From a virus: a stretch of 64,000 nt of DNA. The stretch spans positions 186,001 to 250,000 of the IMG/VR virus record IMGVR_UViG_3300005253_001115. One strand, 5' to 3'. Position numbers and translations under genes: made by a program. The notes beneath the pieces are model-generated. The model worked only from the letters and a program-made list of their open reading frames with translations, was not told the origin of the DNA and searched no databases. This document shows positions 24,742-33,188 of this stretch, piece after piece. How positions within the stretch are numbered: the first letter of the stretch is position 1; the number at the start of each line of letters is the position of its first letter.

Positions 24742-25769
24742 TTTACGTATTTCTCCTGCACCCAGCGAACACCCTCTTCTTGAAGCTCCGCTGATACTCC
24801 TTTAGTGTGGAGGAAGTCTGTGAGGCCCTCTGTCAGAGAGTCCGTGAACTCCATCTGGACAGGTCCGTCTTCTGAATCCTCGCCTTCTGCCTCAGGAGCG
24901 ACTCCTTCAGTCTTTATGACGTTTTCGGGCAGCTCCATCAGGCTCTCTAGGGGACCCAAATACCTGATGTAACAGTCCGTGGGCCACTCCTCAGGCAGCT
25001 CTGTAATCGTAACTAGGGACTTGATGCCATCCAGCTCGACCAGCTCCGTGGTGGGGTTTCCGTCTTTTTCGGCCCCTACGACCAGAACGCCCTTTGGCTG
25101 GTGATCGCCGAAATCGTGCTGGATCGGGCTACCGCTGTACCAAGCATTGTGCCCAATCTCCTGGGATCGGTGAATGTCCCCAACAGCCCAATAATCCACA
25201 AATGCCAGGTCAGGAATACGGGGTCCTCCGCTGATATTGTAGCCGATATCTGTGTTCGCGCCACTGATGGTGGCATGTAGCATCACCACGAAAGGTCGTT
25301 CGTCTTCGATGGTGCCGTGCCACATTCTTGTTACTTCAGCCGCCAACTCCTTGGTCGTCATGTTGTTGTTCACAACGGGGATGACGGCAATGTCGAAATC
25401 TGGCAGGTTGATTACACGGGGATCTCCGTCAATAATGTAGGTTCGCTTCAGACCACCAGCCTTCTCCACCATGGCAGGGAGCCAAAGATGCGACACACCT
25501 GTAGCCAATTCGTCATGGTTGCCGTTGCAAATGACCGTGGTGAAGCCATTGGCGTCGGCCTCGAACATCTTCTCCATGAAGAGTTGCTGCTCTTCCCACT
25601 TGATGTTCTTCGACTCGAAGATGTCACCGGCCATAAGGACGGTCTTGATGCCTCTGGCTTTGGCTACCTTGTAGATTCCATCCAGCATTAGCTCCTGCCG
25701 CTCCAGATAATCCGGTAGCGTCCGGCTCTTGCCGATGTGCAGGTCCGCTGTGTGGATGAATTTGGTCAT
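24738..25769 (-). CDS. SbcD/gp47-like recombination endonuclease nuclease subunit
   Basis: 343-aa metallophosphoesterase of the Mre11 family: motifs DLHIG (~9-13), GDIF (~48-51), GNHDE (~81-85) and a later H-containing ILDG/VGDIHRS segment. Partner of the SbcC/gp46-like ATPase at 15607. An acidic insertion (EGEDSEDGP) lies near the C-terminus. Confidence 0.92.
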   Translation of the reverse strand: MTKFIHTADLHIGKSRTLPDYLERQELMLDGIYKVAKARGIKTVLMAGDIFESKNIKWEEQQLFMEKMFEADANGFTTVICNGNHDELATGVSHLWLPAMVEKAGGLKRTYIIDGDPRVINLPDFDIAVIPVVNNNMTTKELAAEVTRMWHGTIEDERPFVVMLHATISGANTDIGYNISGGPRIPDLAFVDYWAVGDIHRSQEIGHNAWYSGSPIQHDFGDHQPKGVLVVGAEKDGNPTTELVELDGIKSLVTITELPEEWPTDCYIRYLGPLESLMELPENVIKTEGVAPEAEGEDSEDGPVQMEFTDSLTEGLTDFLHTKGVSAELQEEGVRWVQEKYVK

Positions 25770-26758
25770 TACTTACACTCGTCGCATATCAATCTGGGCT
25801 TGCCGAAGCTATACATGTACGAGAAGTTCTTCTTACACTTCTTGCACGTAACTTCCTTTAGAGAATGGGGCTTGTATGTGAGCTTCCTCTTCGGCTTCTC
25901 AGTAGGTTCATCGAGATCTATTGTCTCTGATGACGCCACGTCGATTTTTACGGCCTTTGCGGGCTCTTTCTTGGGCTTGGATGCCTTACGCCTATTCTTA
26001 GGTTCCTTCTCTTCCGTGCTCCATGTGCTCAGCCAAGCGCCAGCAAAGTAAACCCCTACAGCTTCGATATCGCCGTCATAGTGACCGGCTACTCGCATGG
26101 ATCTTGTGTCCAGCGGTGTGATGCCACGCTGCTCTAGATTTGATAGTCTGTCAAATATGACAATGGCTTTGGCGTGGTGTTTAAGGCCATCCACGTAATT
26201 CCAGTATGCTCCGTAGCTGAAGTTAGATACGTTATATGCGGCTTGAGATCCGTCATAAGGCGGATCAAGAATAGCTACCCTACCGTGCGCGAGACCGTAG
26301 GGCAGCTCAGAATAGTGCATGTCCGTAACAATAGGCTTCAGCTCTTCCCATCTGGCTAGAGCCTCAGCGTACTCCTCTACAACACTTACAGGACCGATAG
26401 GTTCTCCATCTTTGGATTTCTTTATGGGTACGTTGTATCCGTTCTTGCTGTACCTAAACACGCCGGAGAAGCTCATTCTTTGCAAGCAGTACGCATGCCT
26501 CCACCAGTCCGGCTCACTGCGTACCCTGTAGTAATCGTGAGACGAAAACGTCTCTGGAACCTCCTGCCTGTTGAAGTATTTCAGAATTTTATAGATTTCG
26601 GGATCTATGTCATTCAAAATAGCTTTGCTGGCCAAATTGGCCGATAGGACTGCGCTCCCGCAGAAATACTCAATGAACTCGTCGCCCTTGAATAAAGGTG
26701 CAAGACGATCAACCCACTGCTTCTTGCTTCCCACGTATGAGGGGAGAAACTTTATCAT
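25769..26758 (-). CDS. D12-class N6-adenine DNA methyltransferase with C-terminal zinc ribbon
   Basis: 329 aa. Dam/D12-type motifs: YVGSKKQ (~8-14), EYFCGSAVL (motif I, ~29) and ILDPPYDGS (catalytic DPPY, ~160). A charged Lys/Pro linker leads to a CKKC...CDEC ribbon at the C-terminus, probably a DNA-binding add-on. It overlaps the PD-(D/E)XK-like gene by ATGA, so the two may act as a pair. Confidence 0.87.
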   Translation of the reverse strand: MIKFLPSYVGSKKQWVDRLAPLFKGDEFIEYFCGSAVLSANLASKAILNDIDPEIYKILKYFNRQEVPETFSSHDYYRVRSEPDWWRHAYCLQRMSFSGVFRYSKNGYNVPIKKSKDGEPIGPVSVVEEYAEALARWEELKPIVTDMHYSELPYGLAHGRVAILDPPYDGSQAAYNVSNFSYGAYWNYVDGLKHHAKAIVIFDRLSNLEQRGITPLDTRSMRVAGHYDGDIEAVGVYFAGAWLSTWSTEEKEPKNRRKASKPKKEPAKAVKIDVASSETIDLDEPTEKPKRKLTYKPHSLKEVTCKKCKKNFSYMYSFGKPRLICDECK

Positions 26759-27309
26759 TTAGGCTTTCCTAGTGGCGTGCCAATAGCAGACAATGGATGC
26801 TGCCTGAAGCCCTCGCATTCTTTTATATCGTCGATAGGGATTGGACGAAATAGAGTGTTATTGGGTTGTGTGTCATTAACGTGGGGGCCTAGTAGCGAAT
26901 ACTGTTGTTCTGCGTTTGCTTCACGATACCAGTCCCTTAAAGGTCCCATTGTCATAGAGAACATCTTGGGGATCTTTATGTCGTACTTTGATTGGCTGTT
27001 GGGCTCCAACCCCACAGCATACAGCAGAAGGGTGTCATCATTTAGGGTTTCGAACCACCCTGGAGAGTTGAGATCGTGCCCCTCTTCAATGAAGTTCGAC
27101 CAAATCTCTATAGCAAGGTTTCCATGATAGTTCTTCTCCGCCTTGACCTCCAGATTCCAGATCTTACCGTCTTTGCTTACTAGGAAATCTCCTCTTGGAT
27201 CCTTTTTAGGGTGTTTTTCGACGGTGTAGCCCTTCCGTGCAAGCCACGGCAAAAAGTGATCTCTGTTCATGCGCGCTTCAAAAGCTAAGTCCGCGTCAAA
27301 CTGGCTCAT
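26755..27309 (-). CDS. Putative PD-(D/E)XK nuclease
   Basis: 184 aa. RGDFLVSKDGKIWNLEVKAEK (~39-59) has the D...ExK arrangement of PD-(D/E)XK nucleases. Directly upstream of and coupled to the D12 methyltransferase, like a restriction-modification or nuclease-protection pair. Not a recognised restriction enzyme, so specificity is unknown. Confidence 0.6.
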   Translation of the reverse strand: MSQFDADLAFEARMNRDHFLPWLARKGYTVEKHPKKDPRGDFLVSKDGKIWNLEVKAEKNYHGNLAIEIWSNFIEEGHDLNSPGWFETLNDDTLLLYAVGLEPNSQSKYDIKIPKMFSMTMGPLRDWYREANAEQQYSLLGPHVNDTQPNNTLFRPIPIDDIKECEGFRQHPLSAIGTPLGKPK

Positions 27310-27608
27310 TTCAAATCCTCCTCAATCTTGCGCAGAAACTCTCGCCAGTCTTTTGGAGAGGAGTTCATGTCTGCTTCGTTCTCTACAGGATTGGAAATAG
27401 TTGGACCCAGATATTCGAAGTCATCGCCCTCTGGAAACCCAAATTGGCTATACCCAGGAATGCGGGCAGCGTACATGGCATCCCACTGCTCTAGTTCTTC
27501 TTCGATCTGGGCTTCCGTGTCTGCCTGGGCCTCTGCCTGGGCCTCTGCCTGGGCCTCTGCCTGGGCCTCTGCATCGTCTTGTATAGCCTTCGGGTGTCTA
27601 GACATCAT
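27306..27608 (-). CDS. Hypothetical protein with AEAQ repeats
   Basis: 100 aa. Residues ~12-33 are repeats of Ala-Glu-Ala-Gln coded by a 12-bp tandem DNA repeat. The remainder is acidic. Overlaps both neighbours by ATGA. Likely a linker or coiled-coil-type protein; unrecognised. Confidence 0.65.
   Translation of the reverse strand: MMSRHPKAIQDDAEAQAEAQAEAQAEAQADTEAQIEEELEQWDAMYAARIPGYSQFGFPEGDDFEYLGPTISNPVENEADMNSSPKDWREFLRKIEEDLK
27520..27571 (-). repeat. 12-bp tandem repeat coding AEAQ
   Basis: Four to five near-perfect copies of GCCTCTGCCTGG (plus-strand view) within the preceding gene; a probable slippage product. Confidence 0.85.
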
Positions 27609-28360
27609 CTAGCCTTGAACACATAATCTCCGTGGCCTACACCGTTACCTACGGACTCGTAGATAAGCTGTAGACCCGCTAACTCACACATCATCTTTAG
27701 TGCTTTTTGCGAAAAGATTATTGGGTGAACCTGAAAGTGATACTCGGTAAGATGCCAGCGTGTCAGACCATCCGTGTCGTTGAGTGGAGTCCTTAGGAAA
27801 ATCACGCCGTTATGATTCAACAAGCTCTTCATCTTCAGTAATGCGACCACCGGCTCGTGGAAATGCTCGATGACATGCACCATCGAGATAAGGTCAAACC
27901 GCTTAGGTCCGAAGTCGTGCTCCATGAAGTCTGCTTGGATCATTGGCACACCCAGCTCGTTGCCATAGGTCTCAGCATAGGGGCTACCATCCACCCCTAG
28001 GGTGGTCAAAACGCCCTTGTCCTGCATGTACTTCAGCAGTAGTGGATAACTAGGTCCAATGTCCAGAACGGAGTCTGGATCGTATTCCTTCACTAGGAAG
28101 TCAGCAAGCCACTGGAAGTGGCCTGCCTCTGACAGTATGCCAGCTTTCATACCTGCTTCGCTTTTGTCGTCCGCTTCGTACTGGAATGGCGGCGGAGGGA
28201 ACTGAAGCCAGAGCCCGCACCGAGAACAAGCCTCGTAGGGCAGAACGTCCGGTACGTTCTGTCGAACGGCCTCTTGGGCTTCAGTCAGTTGGACAGGATT
28301 CAACTTAGTGGTACCACAAATGGTACACCGGATCACTTTTATTTCAACAGCAACGTCCAT
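27605..28360 (-). CDS. Class I SAM-dependent methyltransferase with N-terminal zinc ribbon
   Basis: 251 aa from the ATG overlapping the RecA stop (TAATG). N-terminal CTIC...CSRC ribbon (~13-50). SAM-binding motif I is VLDIGPSYPLLL (~98), motif II LGVDGS, and HVIEHFHEP (~160) is typical of ubiG-like and sugar or small-molecule methyltransferases. The substrate is unknown; DNA base methylation is unlikely as no DPPY or PCQ motif is present. Confidence 0.82.
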   Translation of the reverse strand: MDVAVEIKVIRCTICGTTKLNPVQLTEAQEAVRQNVPDVLPYEACSRCGLWLQFPPPPFQYEADDKSEAGMKAGILSEAGHFQWLADFLVKEYDPDSVLDIGPSYPLLLKYMQDKGVLTTLGVDGSPYAETYGNELGVPMIQADFMEHDFGPKRFDLISMVHVIEHFHEPVVALLKMKSLLNHNGVIFLRTPLNDTDGLTRWHLTEYHFQVHPIIFSQKALKMMCELAGLQLIYESVGNGVGHGDYVFKAR

Positions 28361-29724
28361 TATGCGTTTCCATCCTGGGGGGTATTGAAGTATCGCTGGA
28401 ATCCATCGCCTTCGCGCATTTGGGTCCAGCACGCCTGTCGAAGCGCGTCCTTGTTGGCGGGATCGAGCACCAGAGCCTTGAAGCCAGCACTGTCTACCTG
28501 GGTCTCGTGCCCAGGAAGCTCGATACCGAACTTGGTTCCGCTCTTAGAGAGCTGCCCCGTCATCTTGAGGTACTGGAACGTGTCGAACACGGGATCAATA
28601 CCGGGTCCCGGAGCGCCATTGGCTTCGAACCACCAACGTACCCATGCGACCTTGTGCGGCATGAAGTCCTTCGACTTCTCGCTCTTCAGGATCGAGAACG
28701 TGTAGCGGTCCTTGCCTTTGCCGTCCCAGCAGGTCTCCTCTTGGATACCGCTAGTGCCAGACCAGCCTGCGGGCGGAGCCCGCTTGGTCATCTTCACACG
28801 GTTATCGTGGGAGTGTGCCAGCATGTGACCACCCGGTGCGTAACCCGGGTCACCATAGGTGACGCCCGGCTTCTCACGGAACTGGTTGGTAACCACGAGG
28901 GTGAACCGCTTCTCCACCATGGCTGACGTGATACCTGCAAGGTGGTTCGATAGAGTTCTGGCCAGAAGTGCTTGAGCACCCGTGCCGTCCTTCCATTCAT
29001 CCTTTTTCTTCTTACCAATCATCGCTTCCGGCTTCATAGCCGCAATCGAATCGATGTAAATGACAGCCTGGGCTCGTCCATCCTCAGCGGGTACCCAGAC
29101 ACCGGCACCGCATTCGCGGGTGACCTTCGGGTCGAAAGGAATGTTCTGGGCCTTCGCTTCCTTTTGGGTCATCCCCAACATGACGTAGTACCACTGATCG
29201 TTGTACTGCCTCTTGTCCGGGTAGCTGTGCATGAGTCTGCTGATGAACTTCAGGGACTTCTCCGCAGAATCAGGAGCGTAGTACCGGAGGTTCGGACCAG
29301 CCGAGAACCCCTGTGCGGTCTTGGCCTCTTGCTGCGCTTCATCGTCCTTGAAGTTACCGTAAAGCTCTATGCCAATGCGTCCCCAGTACCCCGGATCAGC
29401 AGAACCCTCGTGATCGAAAAAGATCGACCGGATTCCACGCTTCTGGGATTGAGCGATGCTACTGGCACAGGCGGTGGACTTTCCACCAGCCTCAGGACCG
29501 TACTGGCCGCAGAAGCGACCGGGCCCAAAGCCACCACCCACAGCAAGGTCATAGGCAAGAAGCCCTGTGGACACGCAATTTTTTACGTGGTCCGACCTGT
29601 CTAGGGAGATGGGGACAAGACCGACGCTCTGGCTGATAGCCTCGTCAATCGTGTCATAATCAGGAGTCCAGGCGGCGGGAGCCTCCTCGACTGCCTCAGT
29701 CTTCTTTTTCTTGCGTGCTGCCAT
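28360..29724 (-). CDS. RecA/UvsX-type recombinase
   Basis: 454 aa. Walker A is GPEAGGKST (~76-84), FFDHEGSADP follows (~100), Walker B-like VIYIDSIAAMK (~217), and VTNQFREKPG (~283) is in the L2/DNA-binding region. The N-terminus is basic (ARKKKK). Catalyses strand exchange for recombination-dependent replication and repair, together with the adjacent single-strand binding protein. Confidence 0.93.
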   Translation of the reverse strand: MAARKKKKTEAVEEAPAAWTPDYDTIDEAISQSVGLVPISLDRSDHVKNCVSTGLLAYDLAVGGGFGPGRFCGQYGPEAGGKSTACASSIAQSQKRGIRSIFFDHEGSADPGYWGRIGIELYGNFKDDEAQQEAKTAQGFSAGPNLRYYAPDSAEKSLKFISRLMHSYPDKRQYNDQWYYVMLGMTQKEAKAQNIPFDPKVTRECGAGVWVPAEDGRAQAVIYIDSIAAMKPEAMIGKKKKDEWKDGTGAQALLARTLSNHLAGITSAMVEKRFTLVVTNQFREKPGVTYGDPGYAPGGHMLAHSHDNRVKMTKRAPPAGWSGTSGIQEETCWDGKGKDRYTFSILKSEKSKDFMPHKVAWVRWWFEANGAPGPGIDPVFDTFQYLKMTGQLSKSGTKFGIELPGHETQVDSAGFKALVLDPANKDALRQACWTQMREGDGFQRYFNTPQDGNA

Positions 29725-29764
29725 GACAATTCCTCCTTCGATGGGTTATACGGGCAGGGAAGAA

Positions 29765-29784
29765 GGCGGGGCCGAAGCCCCGCC
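29765..29784 (-). terminator. GC-rich hairpin after the SSB gene
   Basis: Arms GGCGGGGC and GCCCCGCC with a TTCG tetraloop on the minus strand, followed by CTTCTTCCC. Lies in the 71-bp gap between the SSB and RecA genes and may partially terminate or stabilise the SSB mRNA. Confidence 0.6.
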
Positions 29785-29795
29785 AACTCTAGTTC

Positions 29796-30899
29796 CTACT
29801 CGAAATCGTCATCATCGAAATCGAACTCGTCATCGTCGTCTTCGACGACTTCGGCCTTAGCCTTGGACTTCTTGGTCTTTGCCTTGGACTTTGCCTTGAC
29901 GGGCTCCTCATCGAACTCGTCGTCGTCATCGTCGTCGGCAACTTCGGAATCATCGTCCAGTCCGAGATCATCGTCCTCGTCCTCAAACGAATCATCCTCT
30001 TCGACAACAGGCTTGGAAGCCTTGGCGGGGGTCTCCTCCGCACCCTCGTCGTCGTCGTCGAGAAGCTCAGCGCCCCCCTTCATGGTGGACTTGCTTACCT
30101 TCGTAGACGAACCAGCCGCCGCAACCTCTGCGGGGTCCTCATCCGGCTCCACGATAATGTAACCGTGTCGCTTGAGGGAAGCCGCGATCTTCTCGGGGCT
30201 GTCCTTCGGGTAGATGCTGACCGACTCAGGGATCAATTCGCACTGCTTCATCTCAGCCTTGGTAAGCTCCACAGCATCGCCAAGCATGATGTTGTACTTA
30301 GCTTCTGCCGCTGCCGAGGAGTCGAACTTGAAGAAGAGATCGAAACCGTCCTTAGGATCGGTCGGATCTGCCGTGCTCTTGGTCTTCTTCTCGAACATCT
30401 CGATGGCGTTCTGGACCTCGCGTGCGAATGCCGTCGGAACAGTTGCGCACTTGATGTCACTGAACTTGACCGGCTGCTGGAACTTCTTCTTGAGGGGGAT
30501 GCCCTCAGTCTCTTCCTGACGCTCGCGGTCGATGAAGAAGATGAGGTAGTTCTTCGTGGGCTTCAAGCGCCCCCACGATGTAGAACCGTCATCCTCTATC
30601 TTCGGGTAGTGAGCCTTGCGGTAGAGACAATCGTTCGCATTGAACTCTTCCGTTTCGGCATCGAAGTCCATGCAGATCGACGGGTACATCTTGCACTTCG
30701 TCTTGTACGGATCGTAAGCCTTCTTGGCTTCGGTAGGAACCCAGAACCGCATGAACGGCTCGATGTGTCCGACAAGTCGGATACCGTGGTACTCACCCTT
30801 GGCAATCTGGCGGATATCCACCAGTTCGAAGGGAAGTTCGTCTTCCCACTTGTCGCCGTCGTCTACCTTGGTTTTTGCTGTCTTGAATGTCTTACCCAT
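29796..30899 (-). CDS. Single-stranded DNA-binding protein (gp32-like)
   Basis: 367 aa. N-terminal two-thirds look like the gp32 OB-fold core, with a Cys/His cluster (CKMYPSIC ... CLYRKAH, ~67-98) that could hold the structural zinc. The C-terminal ~110 residues are extremely acidic with Lys-rich interruptions and end in DDDDFE, the hallmark tail that recruits partners. Its place between the sigma factor and RecA genes matches T4-like layouts. Confidence 0.85.
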   Translation of the reverse strand: MGKTFKTAKTKVDDGDKWEDELPFELVDIRQIAKGEYHGIRLVGHIEPFMRFWVPTEAKKAYDPYKTKCKMYPSICMDFDAETEEFNANDCLYRKAHYPKIEDDGSTSWGRLKPTKNYLIFFIDRERQEETEGIPLKKKFQQPVKFSDIKCATVPTAFAREVQNAIEMFEKKTKSTADPTDPKDGFDLFFKFDSSAAAEAKYNIMLGDAVELTKAEMKQCELIPESVSIYPKDSPEKIAASLKRHGYIIVEPDEDPAEVAAAGSSTKVSKSTMKGGAELLDDDDEGAEETPAKASKPVVEEDDSFEDEDDDLGLDDDSEVADDDDDDEFDEEPVKAKSKAKTKKSKAKAEVVEDDDDEFDFDDDDFE

Positions 30900-30978
30900 T
30901 GTCTCTTTCCTTTTCTCGTGTTTATGCCCAGTTGGCGTTTTGATGAGATCGGCATGGGTGCCGATGTCAAAGAGATCT

Positions 30979-32181
30979 TTATTCTACTGTATGGAAGCGC
31001 ATGAGCGCGAGCGTTTGTCTGAGTTGCTCCTTTAGAATGTCCGGTTCAGTAAGGGCCTCATCGGCCTCTATATGAGAGATAACACCGAATTTCAGGCAGA
31101 TGAACTTCTGGGACGTAGAATCAAGCGAGGTAAGCATTTTTCCGATCGCCATCCCCAACTCCCTCTCCGCAACGTCTTCCTCGTAGTCGGCATCAATCAA
31201 GGTATCTAGCAATTTGGCTATTTCTTCACCCTGTTGGACAGGCTGCTCAAGCGGAACCAACTTAATGACACTCACGTACTGACGAATCTTCTCGCTATTT
31301 TCGTCAACCTTTTCGCCTCTTTCTATCTTGTTGTACACATGCCACACGGCACCGGGGATGCGAAAGAAGCTGACCTCTTCCTTCAGAGAGAGGAGAATTG
31401 CCTGCCGGACCCACCACCGGGCGTAGGAAGAAAAGTACGTCTGGCGGCTCAGGAAAAAGGTCGAGATGGACCTGATAAGGCCAAATACCCCAGACTGGAA
31501 CACGTCCTCGAAAATAGACCTCTGGTCCCCGGAAAGTTTTCCTGCCTCAGCGAAAACAAGTCTCAGGTAAGGCTGGATGATAATGTTCCTCAGTTCCAGA
31601 TAGCGATCGTAATGATACTGTACTCCGCTGATGGTTCCGTAGAGTCGCTCTTGAGAGAGCCCTGTGGCTCTCTCAATGGCGTCCTTGCCCAATCGGATGC
31701 TGCCTAGCTTGGCCCCCAGAGCGGGCCGCAGAGAGGCACACAGGATGGCCTCGTCGGCGCACATTTCCTTATAGCCCTCTGTGATCCGCAGAAAGTCATC
31801 AGCTAGTTCCTCGAACAGTAGGCGTACCCAACACATCTTCCGAAGAAGCTTCTTCGTTTCACGTATGTTAGAATACGTCTTTCGGCTAGCCGTGAGGTGT
31901 AGAAGTTCCCCGCCCAGAGCGTGCCACTGATCTTGGCTAGCTTCGGTTTTGTTAAATAGAACCCTATTGTAGGTCATATTGCCCATCGAGCGTATCGTCA
32001 CCTCAGACAAGCGGTTCTCCACGAAGCGCGTGGGGGCGTCCAGCATGTACCCCATACACTTCCAGATCTCCTCATCCATCATCTCGAAGGTGCTGTTGCT
32101 CTTTTCTCGGCTCAAAAGATCGTCGTTTCCGAAGACTCCTGCCCGGATGTGTTCTAGTGCGTCGGTTGTTTGTAATTCCAT
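30979..32181 (-). CDS. Phage-encoded sigma-70-family factor
   Basis: 400 aa. Sigma region 2 is clear: DVFQSGVFGLIRSI (region 2.2, ~225) followed by YFSSYARWWVRQAI (2.3-2.4, ~248-261), then region 3-like FFRIPGAVWHVYN. The C-terminal LTSLDSTSQKFICLKFGV (~358) fits region 4.1, though the helix-turn-helix is weak. Expected to redirect host RNA polymerase to phage promoters. Only 12 bp separate it from the divergent SWIM gene. Confidence 0.85.
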   Translation of the reverse strand: MELQTTDALEHIRAGVFGNDDLLSREKSNSTFEMMDEEIWKCMGYMLDAPTRFVENRLSEVTIRSMGNMTYNRVLFNKTEASQDQWHALGGELLHLTASRKTYSNIRETKKLLRKMCWVRLLFEELADDFLRITEGYKEMCADEAILCASLRPALGAKLGSIRLGKDAIERATGLSQERLYGTISGVQYHYDRYLELRNIIIQPYLRLVFAEAGKLSGDQRSIFEDVFQSGVFGLIRSISTFFLSRQTYFSSYARWWVRQAILLSLKEEVSFFRIPGAVWHVYNKIERGEKVDENSEKIRQYVSVIKLVPLEQPVQQGEEIAKLLDTLIDADYEEDVAERELGMAIGKMLTSLDSTSQKFICLKFGVISHIEADEALTEPDILKEQLRQTLALMRFHTVE

Positions 32182-32193
32182 TATCTCTCTACT

Positions 32194-32910
32194 ATGACCA
32201 TGTTGACTTTAGGACAGCTTCTCAAGGCCACCCAGTCAGCCTCCCAGAGAGGCAGCGGGCGGAGTGTCTCCGAGCGTGCCTCCAAGGTTTCTATTTCAGG
32301 TGTTAAGACAGGCTTCCGCGATGGCTGGAAGGTCCCTGACACTGCTTACTGGGGTTCCCCCGGGGTGCAGGAAATCCTCTTTGTGACCCAGGCTTCGGAC
32401 TCCAAGACCGACCGGCGTTTCAGGAAGCCCTACCGGACGATGTATAGGTTCCCACTGAATCAGGCGTCTGGGAGCCCCTACCCGTCCGGTGCTAGTGCTA
32501 ATGACTTGCCAGTATGGGTCAACTGCACTTGTCCCGCATTCCGGTATTACAGTGAAGTCGCCCTCACCAAGAAGAACAGCTCCGATGTCATCGAGTCTGA
32601 CGGCTCCCTCCCCAGGCAGAACAATCCCCAGATGGAGCCCTACATTTGCAAGCACCTCTACGCCACTGCCAAAATGGCTATGGACAAGAGACGTACTATC
32701 GGGGTGACTGCCTCTATTGCTACTCTGCAAGATGATCCCATGAAGCCCAAGGGTCGAGACCCTGAAAGAGTTGATACCCAGACGCCGAAATCCCAGAAGG
32801 GTCGTAAGACCCCCAAGGTCAGTGCTACTGCTGCTAAGCCCACCACCATCCCTCAAACGTGGTTGGGCCGTTTGGCTTACATTCTCTTTAATGAACGGGC
32901 TGGACGCTAG
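32194..32910 (+). CDS. SWIM-type zinc-finger protein
   Basis: 238 aa. The CxC...CxH SWIM signature is seen as NCTCPAF (~108) and ICKHLYA (~148). SWIM domains bind DNA or protein partners. The C-terminal ~70 residues are basic and Pro/Lys-rich. No clear ribosome binding site precedes the ATG, and a second in-frame ATG lies 6 bp on. Divergent from the sigma gene. Confidence 0.75.
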   Translation: MTMLTLGQLLKATQSASQRGSGRSVSERASKVSISGVKTGFRDGWKVPDTAYWGSPGVQEILFVTQASDSKTDRRFRKPYRTMYRFPLNQASGSPYPSGASANDLPVWVNCTCPAFRYYSEVALTKKNSSDVIESDGSLPRQNNPQMEPYICKHLYATAKMAMDKRRTIGVTASIATLQDDPMKPKGRDPERVDTQTPKSQKGRKTPKVSATAAKPTTIPQTWLGRLAYILFNERAGR

Positions 32911-33188
32911 GCGAACGCATCCCGATAGGATCGAAGCAGACCCACCACCTCGTCCCACATTAACATCACTATCTGTTCCCTACCTGTACAACTGGCGACT
33001 TGTAGATTCAGGTCCCGGATATCTTGTCCGAGCAGAGAATCCACATCAACGTGAATTCGCAGTTTGTTCAACATTACAACGCCTATTCTAAGTAGGCTAG
33101 CTTTTTCTTCTTCTTTGTCCGCGTTATCACAAAAGACCAAAAATCGGTCGAGAACGTTCTTGAACCGAATCCGGCTAATCTGATCCAT
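32907..33188 (-). CDS. Hypothetical protein, 93 aa
   Basis: Helical protein coupled to the Cas4-like nuclease (14-bp overlap). Convergent with the SWIM gene (4-bp overlap of stops). No motif recognised. Confidence 0.65.
   Translation of the reverse strand: MDQISRIRFKNVLDRFLVFCDNADKEEEKASLLRIGVVMLNKLRIHVDVDSLLGQDIRDLNLQVASCTGREQIVMLMWDEVVGLLRSYRDAFA

Noticed and set aside
32194-32910. SWIM protein as a nuclease or transposase
   Set aside because: Only the SWIM zinc motif is visible; no catalytic residues were found.
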